Assembly (NCBI GenBank): GCA_029260415.1
Contig: JAJDDH010000234.1
Location: forward strand, 1 to 13,951
From: Phycisphaerales bacterium
GTDB taxonomy: Bacteria > Planctomycetota > Phycisphaerae > Phycisphaerales > UBA1924
Direction: 5' to 3'
Length of the DNA: 13,951 nucleotides
In this document: piece by piece, positions 1 to 6,703 of the stretch
Numbering within the stretch: position 1 is the first letter of the stretch
Layout of the letters: each line of letters starts with the position of its first letter
Notes under the pieces: generated by a model
Databases searched by the model: none
Seen by the model: only the letters and a program-made list of their open reading frames with translations
Told to the model about the DNA's origin: nothing
Made by a program: the position numbers and the translations under genes

Positions 1-199
1 CCCGAACCTCGGCGGCGCGGAACGCCGGCTCGCCCATTTCAGTCAGCGCCTGGGCGCAGGATTCGGTCCCGAGCAGGCGCGCGGTGCGGTCGTCGAGATC
101 AACGTGCGCAGCACCGAGTCGCTCGGCGAGCAAACGCCCGAGCGTGGACTTGCCCGAGCCGCGGAGGCCCGCGAGCAGGATGTGGTGTTCGAGCGTCAC
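1..199 (-). CDS. aroK: Shikimate kinase, N-terminal part (cut by window edge)
   Basis: Shikimate kinase phosphorylates the 3-OH of shikimate with ATP in the cytoplasmic chorismate pathway. The 66 readable residues contain a P-loop, GLRGSGKST, at about residues 11-19, then VDLDD at 33-37, which fits the magnesium- and shikimate-binding aspartates, and GEPAFRAAE at 56-64, which fits the family GExxFRxxE motif with the substrate-binding arginine. The reading frame opens with GTG at 199; this start overlaps the TGA stop of the preceding AsmA-like gene in a GTGA quadruplet, so translation is probably coupled. The C-terminal half, with the lid and adenine-binding arginines, lies outside the window. 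A different small P-loop kinase (gluconate kinase, for example) is possible but the FRxxE motif argues for AroK. Confidence 0.85.
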   Translation of the reverse strand, partial: MTLEHHILLAGLRGSGKSTLGRLLAERLGAAHVDLDDRTARLLGTESCAQALTEMGEPAFRAAEVR

Positions 200-1830
200 G
201 GAGCGACCTCGATACCCAGCGGCGCGACGCTCACGCTCGGCTCGCTGATCGTGCCGGTGACGCGGTAGGTGACGAGCTGGTCGGTGAGCTTGCCGATGAG
301 CTTGCCCGCCTGGCCCAGCATGCCCTGGAGTTTCTCGAGCGGGCCCGCGTTGACGCGCAGGTCCAGCGATTGATCGAACCCGACGAGCCCCTCGCCGCGC
401 GCGAGCATGGTTGGGGTCTCGATCCGGCTCGCGGTGATCCTGGCGCCCGCGGGCTCGAGGTCGAACTCGATGTCGGCCTTGTGCGTGCGCTGCCCTGGCT
501 CGGTGAGGCTGCCAACCTCGGCAGCCTTGGCCACGTCGATGAGCCCGGGCGTGCGCACCAGGACGCCCTTGCGCACCTTCAGCGTCCCGGCGCCCGCGAG
601 CTGGCTGGTGTCGCGGAGTGAGGTGGTCGCGTTGACGTTTCCGCTGAGCAGGCCCGCGAGGCTCGGGTCCTGTCCGTCGGGGGTGGTGGCGCGGAGGAGG
701 CGTTCCAGGTCCACGTCGGTAACGGAGAGGCTGAGCTGCGCCGGGCGGGCCTGCTGGCTCGGGTGGGCGCTGCCCGTTGCGCTCAGCGAGCCGCCCAGCA
801 GCGAGGCGTCCAGGCGAGAGAGCGTCAGTGCGCCGCCCCCGAGCGCGACGCTGGCGTCGAACCGGTCCACGGGCAGGCGGAACTCGCTCGAAGCGAAGGA
901 GGCGTTGGTCATGGTCAGCGTGCCGCTGGCCTGTCCCGCGTACGGGTCGCGGAGGGGGATCGAGCCCGAGAAGGTCGCGTCCGCGTCGCCGCGGACGTCG
1001 TGCTCGCGCAGCACATCGCCCAGCGCGGGCGGGAGCGAAGAGACGGTCTCGGGCGAGAGGTTGATCTTCATGTTCGCGGCGCGGGTCCACAGGGTGAGGG
1101 TGTCGATGTTGAACCGCCCATCGACGTCGAGCTCCAGCCCCGGGCTGCGCCCGGAGTTGAAGGCCAGCTCGTACCAGCCCTCTCCGCCGGGCGCGTCCGC
1201 CGAGGTGTCGGTCGCGGGGACGATGTCCATCGCCAGGTGGAAGCCTGGGAGCGTGAGGCTCTCAGCGCCGGACCCGTCGTCGTACTCCAGTTCGAGATCC
1301 GTGATCTTGACGTGCTCGAGCACGAGCACATTGGACAGGCGCAGGTTCTCGGGGACCGCCTCACGCTGGGCCGCGGCATCGGACACGAGCGGCGACCGCT
1401 TGACGAACGGCAGCATCCCCCGGATCGAGCCCGTCTCCGGGTCCACGCTCAGGTTCACGCGACCGCCCTCGATCTCGACGCGCGAGATCTTCAGGGGCTT
1501 GCCCCGCTCCGGGATCTCGGCGAGGGTCACAACGAGGGTGTCAACGTCGATGACCCGGTCGCCCGCGGGCGAGGTGAGCGTGACCCCGCCCAGGCGGACC
1601 GTGCCCGGCGACTCGTAGTCGATGGTCTCGAAGGCGATCTGCGGGACGAGGTGGGTATTGACGACACCGACGATCTGCGAGCCGATGTAGTCGCGCAGGT
1701 CGCTCGCGGCGCCGGTGATCCGCGAGAGCGGGCCGGATCCGTCGCGCGGTGCGAGCACCACGGCCGTGAGGACGCCTCCGGCGAGCACGAACGACCCCAG
1801 CGCGATGAGGATTCCTGTGCGGCGCTTCAT
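196..1830 (-). CDS. AsmA-like membrane-anchored protein
   Basis: This is a 544-residue protein with one N-terminal hydrophobic segment (about residues 5-27) preceded by basic KRR, then a long region predicted to be periplasmic. That region is rich in alternating beta-type repeats such as RVEIEGGRVNLSVD and GSLSATGSAHPS. The C-terminal part has short LKVRKGVLVRTPG and YRVTGTISEPSVSV stretches, which resemble the end of AsmA/TamB-type proteins. Members of that superfamily form hydrophobic grooves linked to lipid transport between membranes and to outer-membrane homeostasis. That role is inferred from architecture, not from a diagnostic motif. The start is ATG at 1830; no strong Shine-Dalgarno is visible before it. 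The gene ends in a 4-base overlap with aroK, which suggests one operon, although no functional link between the two is obvious. Confidence 0.6.
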   Translation of the reverse strand: MKRRTGILIALGSFVLAGGVLTAVVLAPRDGSGPLSRITGAASDLRDYIGSQIVGVVNTHLVPQIAFETIDYESPGTVRLGGVTLTSPAGDRVIDVDTLVVTLAEIPERGKPLKISRVEIEGGRVNLSVDPETGSIRGMLPFVKRSPLVSDAAAQREAVPENLRLSNVLVLEHVKITDLELEYDDGSGAESLTLPGFHLAMDIVPATDTSADAPGGEGWYELAFNSGRSPGLELDVDGRFNIDTLTLWTRAANMKINLSPETVSSLPPALGDVLREHDVRGDADATFSGSIPLRDPYAGQASGTLTMTNASFASSEFRLPVDRFDASVALGGGALTLSRLDASLLGGSLSATGSAHPSQQARPAQLSLSVTDVDLERLLRATTPDGQDPSLAGLLSGNVNATTSLRDTSQLAGAGTLKVRKGVLVRTPGLIDVAKAAEVGSLTEPGQRTHKADIEFDLEPAGARITASRIETPTMLARGEGLVGFDQSLDLRVNAGPLEKLQGMLGQAGKLIGKLTDQLVTYRVTGTISEPSVSVAPLGIEVAP

Positions 1831-1906
1831 GCCATGAGGCTACCCGCGCCCCGGGCGGGCGTGGAGGCGGGGGCGTGAAAGTGGCGTTGGGCGGGTCCCG
1901 CCGGCG

Positions 1907-2473
1907 TCAGTCGCCCTTGACGCGGGACATGTACGACCCGTCGGCGGTCGAGACGCGGACCTTCTCGCCGATCTCGATGAACGGGGGCACGCGGGTCTTC
2001 AGGCCCGTGTCGCAGGTCGCGTCCTTGAGCTGGTTGGTCGCGGTCGCGCCCTTGACGTTGGGGGGCGTGTCGGTGATCGTCACGTCCACGGCCGCGGGCA
2101 GCTCGATCACCACGGGCTTCTCCTCGTGGAAGAGAACCGTGCAGCTGGTGTTGGGGGCGAGGTAGAGCAGGCTGTCGCCCAGGATGTCAGCGCCGATCTC
2201 GGTCTGGTCGAAGTCCTCGAGGTCCATGAAGGTGCCCGAGCCCGAGCCGTCGTCGAAGAGGAACTCCATGTCGCGCCGGTCGAGGGTGGCGCCGTCGACC
2301 GAGTCGGAGGAGTTGAACCGCTTCTCGCTGGTGCCCGTGCCGTCGATGGCGCGGAACTTGGCCTGGATGTAGGCGGGGCCCTTGCCGGGCTTGACGTGGT
2401 CGGTCTTGATGACGACGTACAGCTTGCCGTTGAGGGTGACGGCGACGCCCGGACGCAGATCGTTGGCCTTCAT
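1907..2473 (-). CDS. efp: Elongation factor P
   Basis: EF-P binds stalled ribosomes between the P and E sites and speeds peptide-bond formation at consecutive prolines. The 188-residue length is that of the family. The N-terminal KOW-like domain (about 1-62) carries HVKPGKGPAY at 26-35; K31 aligns with the E. coli lysine (K34) that is beta-lysylated, so a lysine-type modification is possible, though no modifying enzyme is in the window. Two OB-fold domains follow, with GDSLLYLAPN in the middle domain and the ending FIEIGEKVRVSTADGSYMSRVKGD, which matches the conserved EF-P C-terminus. The ATG start at 2473 is preceded by only a weak purine stretch. The gene is divergent from the metallo-hydrolase, with 127 bases between the two starts. 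Confidence 0.95.
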   Translation of the reverse strand: MKANDLRPGVAVTLNGKLYVVIKTDHVKPGKGPAYIQAKFRAIDGTGTSEKRFNSSDSVDGATLDRRDMEFLFDDGSGSGTFMDLEDFDQTEIGADILGDSLLYLAPNTSCTVLFHEEKPVVIELPAAVDVTITDTPPNVKGATATNQLKDATCDTGLKTRVPPFIEIGEKVRVSTADGSYMSRVKGD

Positions 2474-2600
2474 GGTTGCTACTCGCTGAGAACCCCGGGG
2501 CGGGGCAATTCGTGTGGGTCACCCCCCGCCGGGCGGGGCGTCGATGGTAGGCTGATGGCTCCGGGCGGGCCCGAATCCGCCCAGGACGGAGGGATTCGAG

Positions 2601-3584
2601 ATGACGATGGATCGGCGGGACTTTCTCGGTGGAATGGTCGCTGCGGGCGGGCTGCTGGCGTTGGGATCGGACCGGCTCTTCGCGGCGGTCGCGCCGGGCG
2701 CCCCCGCTGGGACGCTGCTGAACTGGGACGACGCGGGGACCGGCGCCTACGCCATGGTTGATCGCTCCACCGGGGGCAACACCCTCGTTCTTATCAGCGA
2801 CGGGCATGCGCTGGTGATCGACACCAAGAGCCCGCTGCACGGCGCCGCGATCCGGGGCGATACCGAGGTTCTGGGCGGCAGCGCCAGCGTTACGCTGCTC
2901 AACACCCATCACCACGGCGACCACACCGGGGGCAACGCGTCGTTCGCGGACGTCCCGTCGTATGCGCACACCAACGCCAAGCCCCGGATTGAGGCGCAGC
3001 TCGAGCGGTACAGGCGGGGGGGCGCGAGCGCGGACGGGAGCGGGACACCGCTCGAGAATCTGGCGCCGATGGTCAGGCGGGCGTCCTCGGCCTGGACCGC
3101 GGGCCTGTTCACGCCCGAGCACCTCATCGGGGACGAGGGGACCGAGCTGACCATCGGCAAGCGCCGCGTGGAGATCAGCCACTTTGGCGCGGGACACACG
3201 GACAACGACCTGGTCGCGATGATCCCCTCGCTCAACCTGATGCACACGGGCGACCTGGTCTTCAGCGGGCTGCACTCGTTCTACGACCCGAACGGCGGCT
3301 ACTCGGCCAGGGGCTGGATCGAGTCGCTCGAGCAGACGCTGGCGCTGTGCGACAGCGAGACGGTCGTCATCCCCGGGCACGGCGAGGTCGGGGACCGCTC
3401 GATCATCCAGGCGGAGATCCGATACCACTCGAAGCTCATCGAGGCGGTGCAGGCGGAGATCGACAAGGGGACCAGCAAGGAGAACGCCCAGGAGATGTCC
3501 TGGGCGTTCATGGAGGGGCTGGAGTTTGAGTCGATCCGCGCCAGGGCGATCGGGGCGGTGTACGACGAGCTGAGCGGGGGCTGA
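2601..3584 (+). CDS. Tat-exported MBL-fold metallo-hydrolase
   Basis: A 327-residue metallo-beta-lactamase-fold protein. The N-terminus MDRRDFLGG followed by a hydrophobic alanine/glycine stretch and an AVA-P cleavage-like site (about residues 3-32) is a twin-arginine signal peptide, so the enzyme is probably exported folded with its metals. The zinc ligands are visible: HHHGDH at 103-108 (the HxHxDH motif), H199 in GAGHTDND, D218 in HTGDLVF and H260 in IPGHGE. This is the complete two-metal set. The substrate cannot be read from sequence; the superfamily includes lactamases, glyoxalase II, lactonases and sulfur-oxidation proteins. The ATG at 2601 has GGAGGG seven bases upstream; an ATG two codons further in is a weaker choice. 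The stop TGA abuts the stop of the convergent PEP-CTERM gene. Confidence 0.85.
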   Translation: MTMDRRDFLGGMVAAGGLLALGSDRLFAAVAPGAPAGTLLNWDDAGTGAYAMVDRSTGGNTLVLISDGHALVIDTKSPLHGAAIRGDTEVLGGSASVTLLNTHHHGDHTGGNASFADVPSYAHTNAKPRIEAQLERYRRGGASADGSGTPLENLAPMVRRASSAWTAGLFTPEHLIGDEGTELTIGKRRVEISHFGAGHTDNDLVAMIPSLNLMHTGDLVFSGLHSFYDPNGGYSARGWIESLEQTLALCDSETVVIPGHGEVGDRSIIQAEIRYHSKLIEAVQAEIDKGTSKENAQEMSWAFMEGLEFESIRARAIGAVYDELSGG

Positions 3585-4346
3585 TCAGCGTCGACGGCGT
3601 CTTCCCAGCGTGGCGCTGCCCGCCAGCGCGAGCAGGGTCGCGGCGCCGGGCGTGGGGATGACCACGAAGGACACGTCGTCGAGGCCGCCCGAGCCGGCGA
3701 ACTCGAAGAAGACGGTTGAGACGCGCAGGGCGTCGAACCCGTCGTCCTCCATCGCGGTGGCGCTGGCCCCGCCCTCGCCGAGCTGCGCCGAGAGCGAGGT
3801 CAGATCGAGTGTGTCGAAGCCGTCGGGGCCCTGGGCGTTGATGTCGTTGGACCAGCTCGACGGGACGCTGTACAGACGGACGCGTCCCTCGATGTCGACC
3901 ATGGTGACGAGGATCTCGTTGTTGCCGTCCACGTCGAGCAGGCGGACCGAGCGCATCTCGACGGGGTTGATGAAGTCGAAGACGAAGGTGCCGCCGTGGA
4001 GCGCGTCGTTGGGCGAGTCGAAGATCCCCGGGCTGGTCTGCGTGGGGGCGTCGGGGCTCTGCAGGATGAGCACGTTGCCGAGCCCGACGAGCAGGTCCGG
4101 GTCCTGGCTCCCGACGTTGGGCCCGCCGATCGTTGTGTCAAAGATCGCGGCCCCGAGGTTGTTGATCCCGAACGCGTTGATGTTGACCAGGTTCCCGAAC
4201 GAGGTCGGGCTGGAGATCGCCTGCCCGTTGACGAGCGGGGTGAGGAAATCATCCTCGGTGTCGAACGTCAGTGTCGTGACAGCGCCACCCATTGAGAGTG
4301 AGCATGCCGCCGCCAGGACCCCTGTGGCGAGAGCGAACCGTTCCAT
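3585..4346 (-). CDS. PEP-CTERM-type secreted protein
   Basis: A 253-residue protein of unknown function with sorting signals at both ends. The N-terminus (ERFALATGVLAAACSLSMGGA) is a Sec signal peptide with likely cleavage near residue 22. The C-terminus carries IPTPGAATLLAL at about 230-241, a short hydrophobic span and five arginines at 249-253. That layout of a short motif, membrane span and basic tail is the exosortase-processed PEP-CTERM plan, but with PTPG in place of PEP, a variant I associate with planctomycetes. The body is acidic and beta-rich (FDTEDDFLTPL, VRLLDVDGNNEILVTMVDIEG, FFEFAGSGGLDDVSFVVI), which suggests an extracellular beta-sandwich. The start ATG at 4346 has GGAGG eight bases upstream. 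No exosortase gene is in the window. Confidence 0.75.
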   Translation of the reverse strand: MERFALATGVLAAACSLSMGGAVTTLTFDTEDDFLTPLVNGQAISSPTSFGNLVNINAFGINNLGAAIFDTTIGGPNVGSQDPDLLVGLGNVLILQSPDAPTQTSPGIFDSPNDALHGGTFVFDFINPVEMRSVRLLDVDGNNEILVTMVDIEGRVRLYSVPSSWSNDINAQGPDGFDTLDLTSLSAQLGEGGASATAMEDDGFDALRVSTVFFEFAGSGGLDDVSFVVIPTPGAATLLALAGSATLGRRRRR

Positions 4347-4641
4347 AGTTCCAACCTCCGACCGGTCTCCATGTGCCCGCCTACATGGGCGGAGCGGTCC
4401 TCGACGGAAGGACCATGGAGCGCTTGGCCTGATCTGTCGTGCGGAATGTGCGGTCTGAAAGGGTTGCCTGCCAACGACTTACGTGATCAGTCCGGGCTTT
4501 TGCTGGACACGCGATTCTCGGCGCTCCGCGTCCGGTTTTTATTGGGCCGCCCGACTGGCAATACCCTGGGGGCGGGCACGGTTCGCCCCTGAGCCAGCGC
4601 CGCTGCTGGCCCGGCACGCCCGAGAACCAGGAGAGACCGCC
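4347..4641. other. Divergent intergenic region, PEP-CTERM gene / DinB gene
   Basis: These 295 bases separate two divergently transcribed genes and must hold both promoters. Two small perfect hairpins lie on the PEP-CTERM side: CCGCC/GGCGG at 4377-4392 with a 6-base loop, and GGTCCT/AGGACC at 4396-4414 with a 7-base loop. Near the DinB gene is an A+T-richer patch (about 4530-4545) that could belong to a promoter, but no convincing -35/-10 pair or sigma-54 site was found on either strand. The DinB reading frame stays open upstream to 4483, but this stretch lacks a Shine-Dalgarno and does not look like DinB protein, so it is treated as non-coding. Confidence 0.5.
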
Positions 4642-5130
4642 ATGGACCGAGACTTCGTGACCCGCCTGTTCGCCATGTCGCTGGACCAGGCCAGGACGCT
4701 GGCCGAGCCGATCGCCTGCGAGGAGTGCGCGCAGATGGCCGGGGGCAAGAACGCGGCCTGGCTGCTGGGGCACCTGATCGTCGGGGCGGACTTCGCGTCC
4801 CAGCTCTGCGGCAGCCCCCGGGGCGACGGCGCGATGGACGAGCGGTTCACCCCGGGCTCAACACCCGTGGGCGAGCGGTCCAGCTACCCGACCAAGTCGG
4901 AGTTGATGCGGGATCTGGTCGAGGCGCACGCCCACGCGAGCAAGGCGTTCCAGAACGTCTCCGATGACGTGCTCAACCAGCCCTTCCCGATGGAGGATTA
5001 TCGCTCGTTCTTCCCGAGGGTGGGTGACGGCGTGGTGTACCTGTTGGCGCACCACGAGCCGTACCACAACGGGCAGCTGCAGCAGTGGTCGCTGGCGACG
5101 GGGCACGCGCCGGTCAAGGCGCACGGCTGA
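4642..5130 (+). CDS. DinB-family (YfiT-like) four-helix-bundle protein
   Basis: A 162-residue protein of the DinB/YfiT-like superfamily, whose members are metal-binding four-helix bundles that include thiol transferases and many uncharacterised proteins. The metal-binding triad is visible: H44 in AAWLLGHLIVG and H138 plus H142 in LLAHHEPYHNGQL, the family HxxxHxGQ signature. The helical middle (SELMRDLVEAHAHASKAF) fits the fold. The start ATG at 4642 was chosen because AGGAG lies eight bases upstream and the protein then begins at the usual point before helix 1. The substrate is unknown. The name reflects a DNA-damage-inducible Bacillus homologue; it does not imply a DNA polymerase. Its stop abuts the stop of mqnC on the other strand. 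Confidence 0.8.
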   Translation: MDRDFVTRLFAMSLDQARTLAEPIACEECAQMAGGKNAAWLLGHLIVGADFASQLCGSPRGDGAMDERFTPGSTPVGERSSYPTKSELMRDLVEAHAHASKAFQNVSDDVLNQPFPMEDYRSFFPRVGDGVVYLLAHHEPYHNGQLQQWSLATGHAPVKAHG

Positions 5131-6588
5131 TCAGGAGCCGGTTGCGCCCACGGTCAGCTCCGCCGTGCCCTTGACCTCGATCGCCTGCTCATGGTGGAGG
5201 CGTTTGGCCCGGTGCTGCGACCAGTCGCTGACGCGCCGGTCGGGCGAGGCGTCGTCGCTGTGCAGGCGGATGACGTCGTAGGTGTTGTTGCGCTGCGCCG
5301 GGGTGAAGCCCGCGTCGCGGATGAGCCTGCACAGGACGGCTTCGTCGAGGCAGTAGGTCGTGCCGGCGGAGGAGACGACGTTCTCCTCCATCATAACGCT
5401 GCCCATGTCGTTGGCGCCGAACTGGAGGGCGACCTGCCCGATGTGCGGGCCCATGGTGACCCAGCTCGAGCCGATGGAGTAGATGTTGTCCAGGAAGAGG
5501 CGGCTCAGGGCCTGGGTTCGCAAGTACTGCGTCGCCCCGGCGCGGCGCAGGCGGCGCCCGAACTCCGGGTGCTGGTCCTTGGTCCCGGAGGCGTCGAGCC
5601 TGGCGATGGCGTCGCCCGGGAAGGTGTCGCCGTGGGCCTCGCTGTCGCCCGGCGCGGGCCATTCCTTGAGGCGCCCGAGCGGGGTGTTCTCGGGCTGGAA
5701 GGGCCAGGAGATGAACGCGGTGTAGTGCCCGCCTGTGGAGGTGTCCTTGACGCTGGGGTCGCCCGCGATGTCGGTGGGGGGGATGCCGCCCCCGAACTCG
5801 CGCAGGGCTCGGTCCTGCCATTGGCGGACGAGGCCCAAGTGGTGCACGCGGTCGGCCAGGCCCTCGATGTGCCCGAACATCATCGTCGCGCTGGTGTACA
5901 TGCCCAGGCTGTGCGCGACGTACATGACCGTCAGCCACGCCTGGGCGTCGCACTTGCCCATGCCGATCTTACTGCGCACGGCCGGCGCGAAGATCTCGCC
6001 TCCCCCGCCCGGGATCGAGTGCAGCCCCGCTTCCTTGAGGCGCACCATCACCCACCGGCATTTTTCCTCGAGGTCCTTGCCCGGGGGGTTGAAGAAGTGC
6101 ACGAACTCGATGAACTCGGGCGGGCTGAACGCGTGCACGTGGATGTGCGGGTAGCGCTCGCGGATCTGGTTGAGCAGCTCGATGTACCAGTCCAGCGGCA
6201 GCTCAGGGTTCATCCCGCCCTGCATGAGGATCTGCGTACCCCCGATGGCGGAGAGCTGCTCGATCTTCTCGAATAGCTGCTCGTACTCGAGCGTGTAGGC
6301 GTCGGGCGCCTCGGCGGTGCGGTAGAACGCGCAGAACGTGCAGCGGGCGGTGCACACGTTGGTGTAGTTGATGTTGCGGTCGATGACATACGTGCGGACC
6401 GAATCCCCCTGCACCTGGCGGCACCGGGCGTCGGCGGCGCGTCCGAGCGCGTGGATCGGGGCGTTGGTGAGCAGCTCCAACGCCTGCTCGGGCGCCAGGC
6501 GGGCCTCGCCGCGTGCGATCGCGGCCAGAAGACCCGCGTCGCTCGCGTCATGCTGCGGGAACTCTGGTGGTGGGGCGTAGATCGTCAT
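5131..6588 (-). CDS. mqnC: Cyclic dehypoxanthinyl futalosine synthase (radical SAM)
   Basis: MqnC cyclises dehypoxanthine futalosine in the futalosine route to menaquinone. The radical-SAM cluster motif is C79-x3-C83-x2-C86 (CTARCTFC), preceded by VIDRNINYTNV, which is the MqnC-type context; MqnE and CofH read differently there. Other family landmarks are GGTQILMQGG (116-125), HAFSPPE (152-158), SIPGGGGEIF (191-200), FISWPFQPENTPL (292-304) and MMEENVVSSAG (399-409). The 485-residue protein is longer than the usual 360-400: about 40 residues are inserted at 310-350 and about 45 added after residue 440. ATG 6588 was chosen because conserved sequence begins soon after and GAGG lies seven bases upstream; the frame is open to 6744 but that part is compositionally unlike protein. 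A leader hairpin and a palindrome lie directly upstream. Confidence 0.88.
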   Translation of the reverse strand: MTIYAPPPEFPQHDASDAGLLAAIARGEARLAPEQALELLTNAPIHALGRAADARCRQVQGDSVRTYVIDRNINYTNVCTARCTFCAFYRTAEAPDAYTLEYEQLFEKIEQLSAIGGTQILMQGGMNPELPLDWYIELLNQIRERYPHIHVHAFSPPEFIEFVHFFNPPGKDLEEKCRWVMVRLKEAGLHSIPGGGGEIFAPAVRSKIGMGKCDAQAWLTVMYVAHSLGMYTSATMMFGHIEGLADRVHHLGLVRQWQDRALREFGGGIPPTDIAGDPSVKDTSTGGHYTAFISWPFQPENTPLGRLKEWPAPGDSEAHGDTFPGDAIARLDASGTKDQHPEFGRRLRRAGATQYLRTQALSRLFLDNIYSIGSSWVTMGPHIGQVALQFGANDMGSVMMEENVVSSAGTTYCLDEAVLCRLIRDAGFTPAQRNNTYDVIRLHSDDASPDRRVSDWSQHRAKRLHHEQAIEVKGTAELTVGATGS

Positions 6589-6604
6589 CCGTGAGCCTCG
6601 CGAC

Positions 6605-6630
6605 GGACCCCCGCACACCCGGCGGGGTCC
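6605..6630 (-). promoter_or_regulatory. Hairpin in the mqnC leader
   Basis: GGACCCC (6605-6611) pairs perfectly with GGGGTCC (6624-6630) around a 12-base loop. It ends 16 bases before the mqnC ATG and just upstream of its GAGG Shine-Dalgarno. No T-run follows on the minus strand, so it is not a standard intrinsic terminator. It may be a leader structure that affects ribosome access, or it may be chance in GC-rich DNA. Confidence 0.35.
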
Positions 6631-6635
6631 CGAAC

Positions 6636-6658
6636 TTTCAGTAATTCCTGAAATCATA
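6636..6658 (-). promoter_or_regulatory. Palindrome with -10-like box upstream of mqnC
   Basis: On the minus strand TTTCAGGAATTACTGAAA (6653-6636) is a perfect 6-bp dyad with a 6-base spacer, unusually A+T-rich for this DNA. It directly follows and overlaps by one base a TATGAT (6658-6653), a good -10 match, so the palindrome would sit around the transcription start. No -35 match is visible 16-18 bases further upstream. The layout suits a repressor operator for mqnC. The regulator is unknown. Confidence 0.45.
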
Positions 6659-6703
6659 GCCCGCCCGCTGGCTCTCTGGGGGTGGCTCGGTCTGGAGTCC
6701 GGG

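Noticed and set aside
407..1878. Long plus-strand reading frames opposite the AsmA-like gene
   Set aside because: Compositionally biased (Arg/Ser/Pro or Gly/Val/Asp), overlapping each other, without ribosome-binding sites.
1890..1902. Hairpin GGCGG/CCGCC just after the efp stop as a terminator
   Set aside because: Only 5 bp with a 3-base loop and no T-run on the minus strand; expected by chance in this composition.
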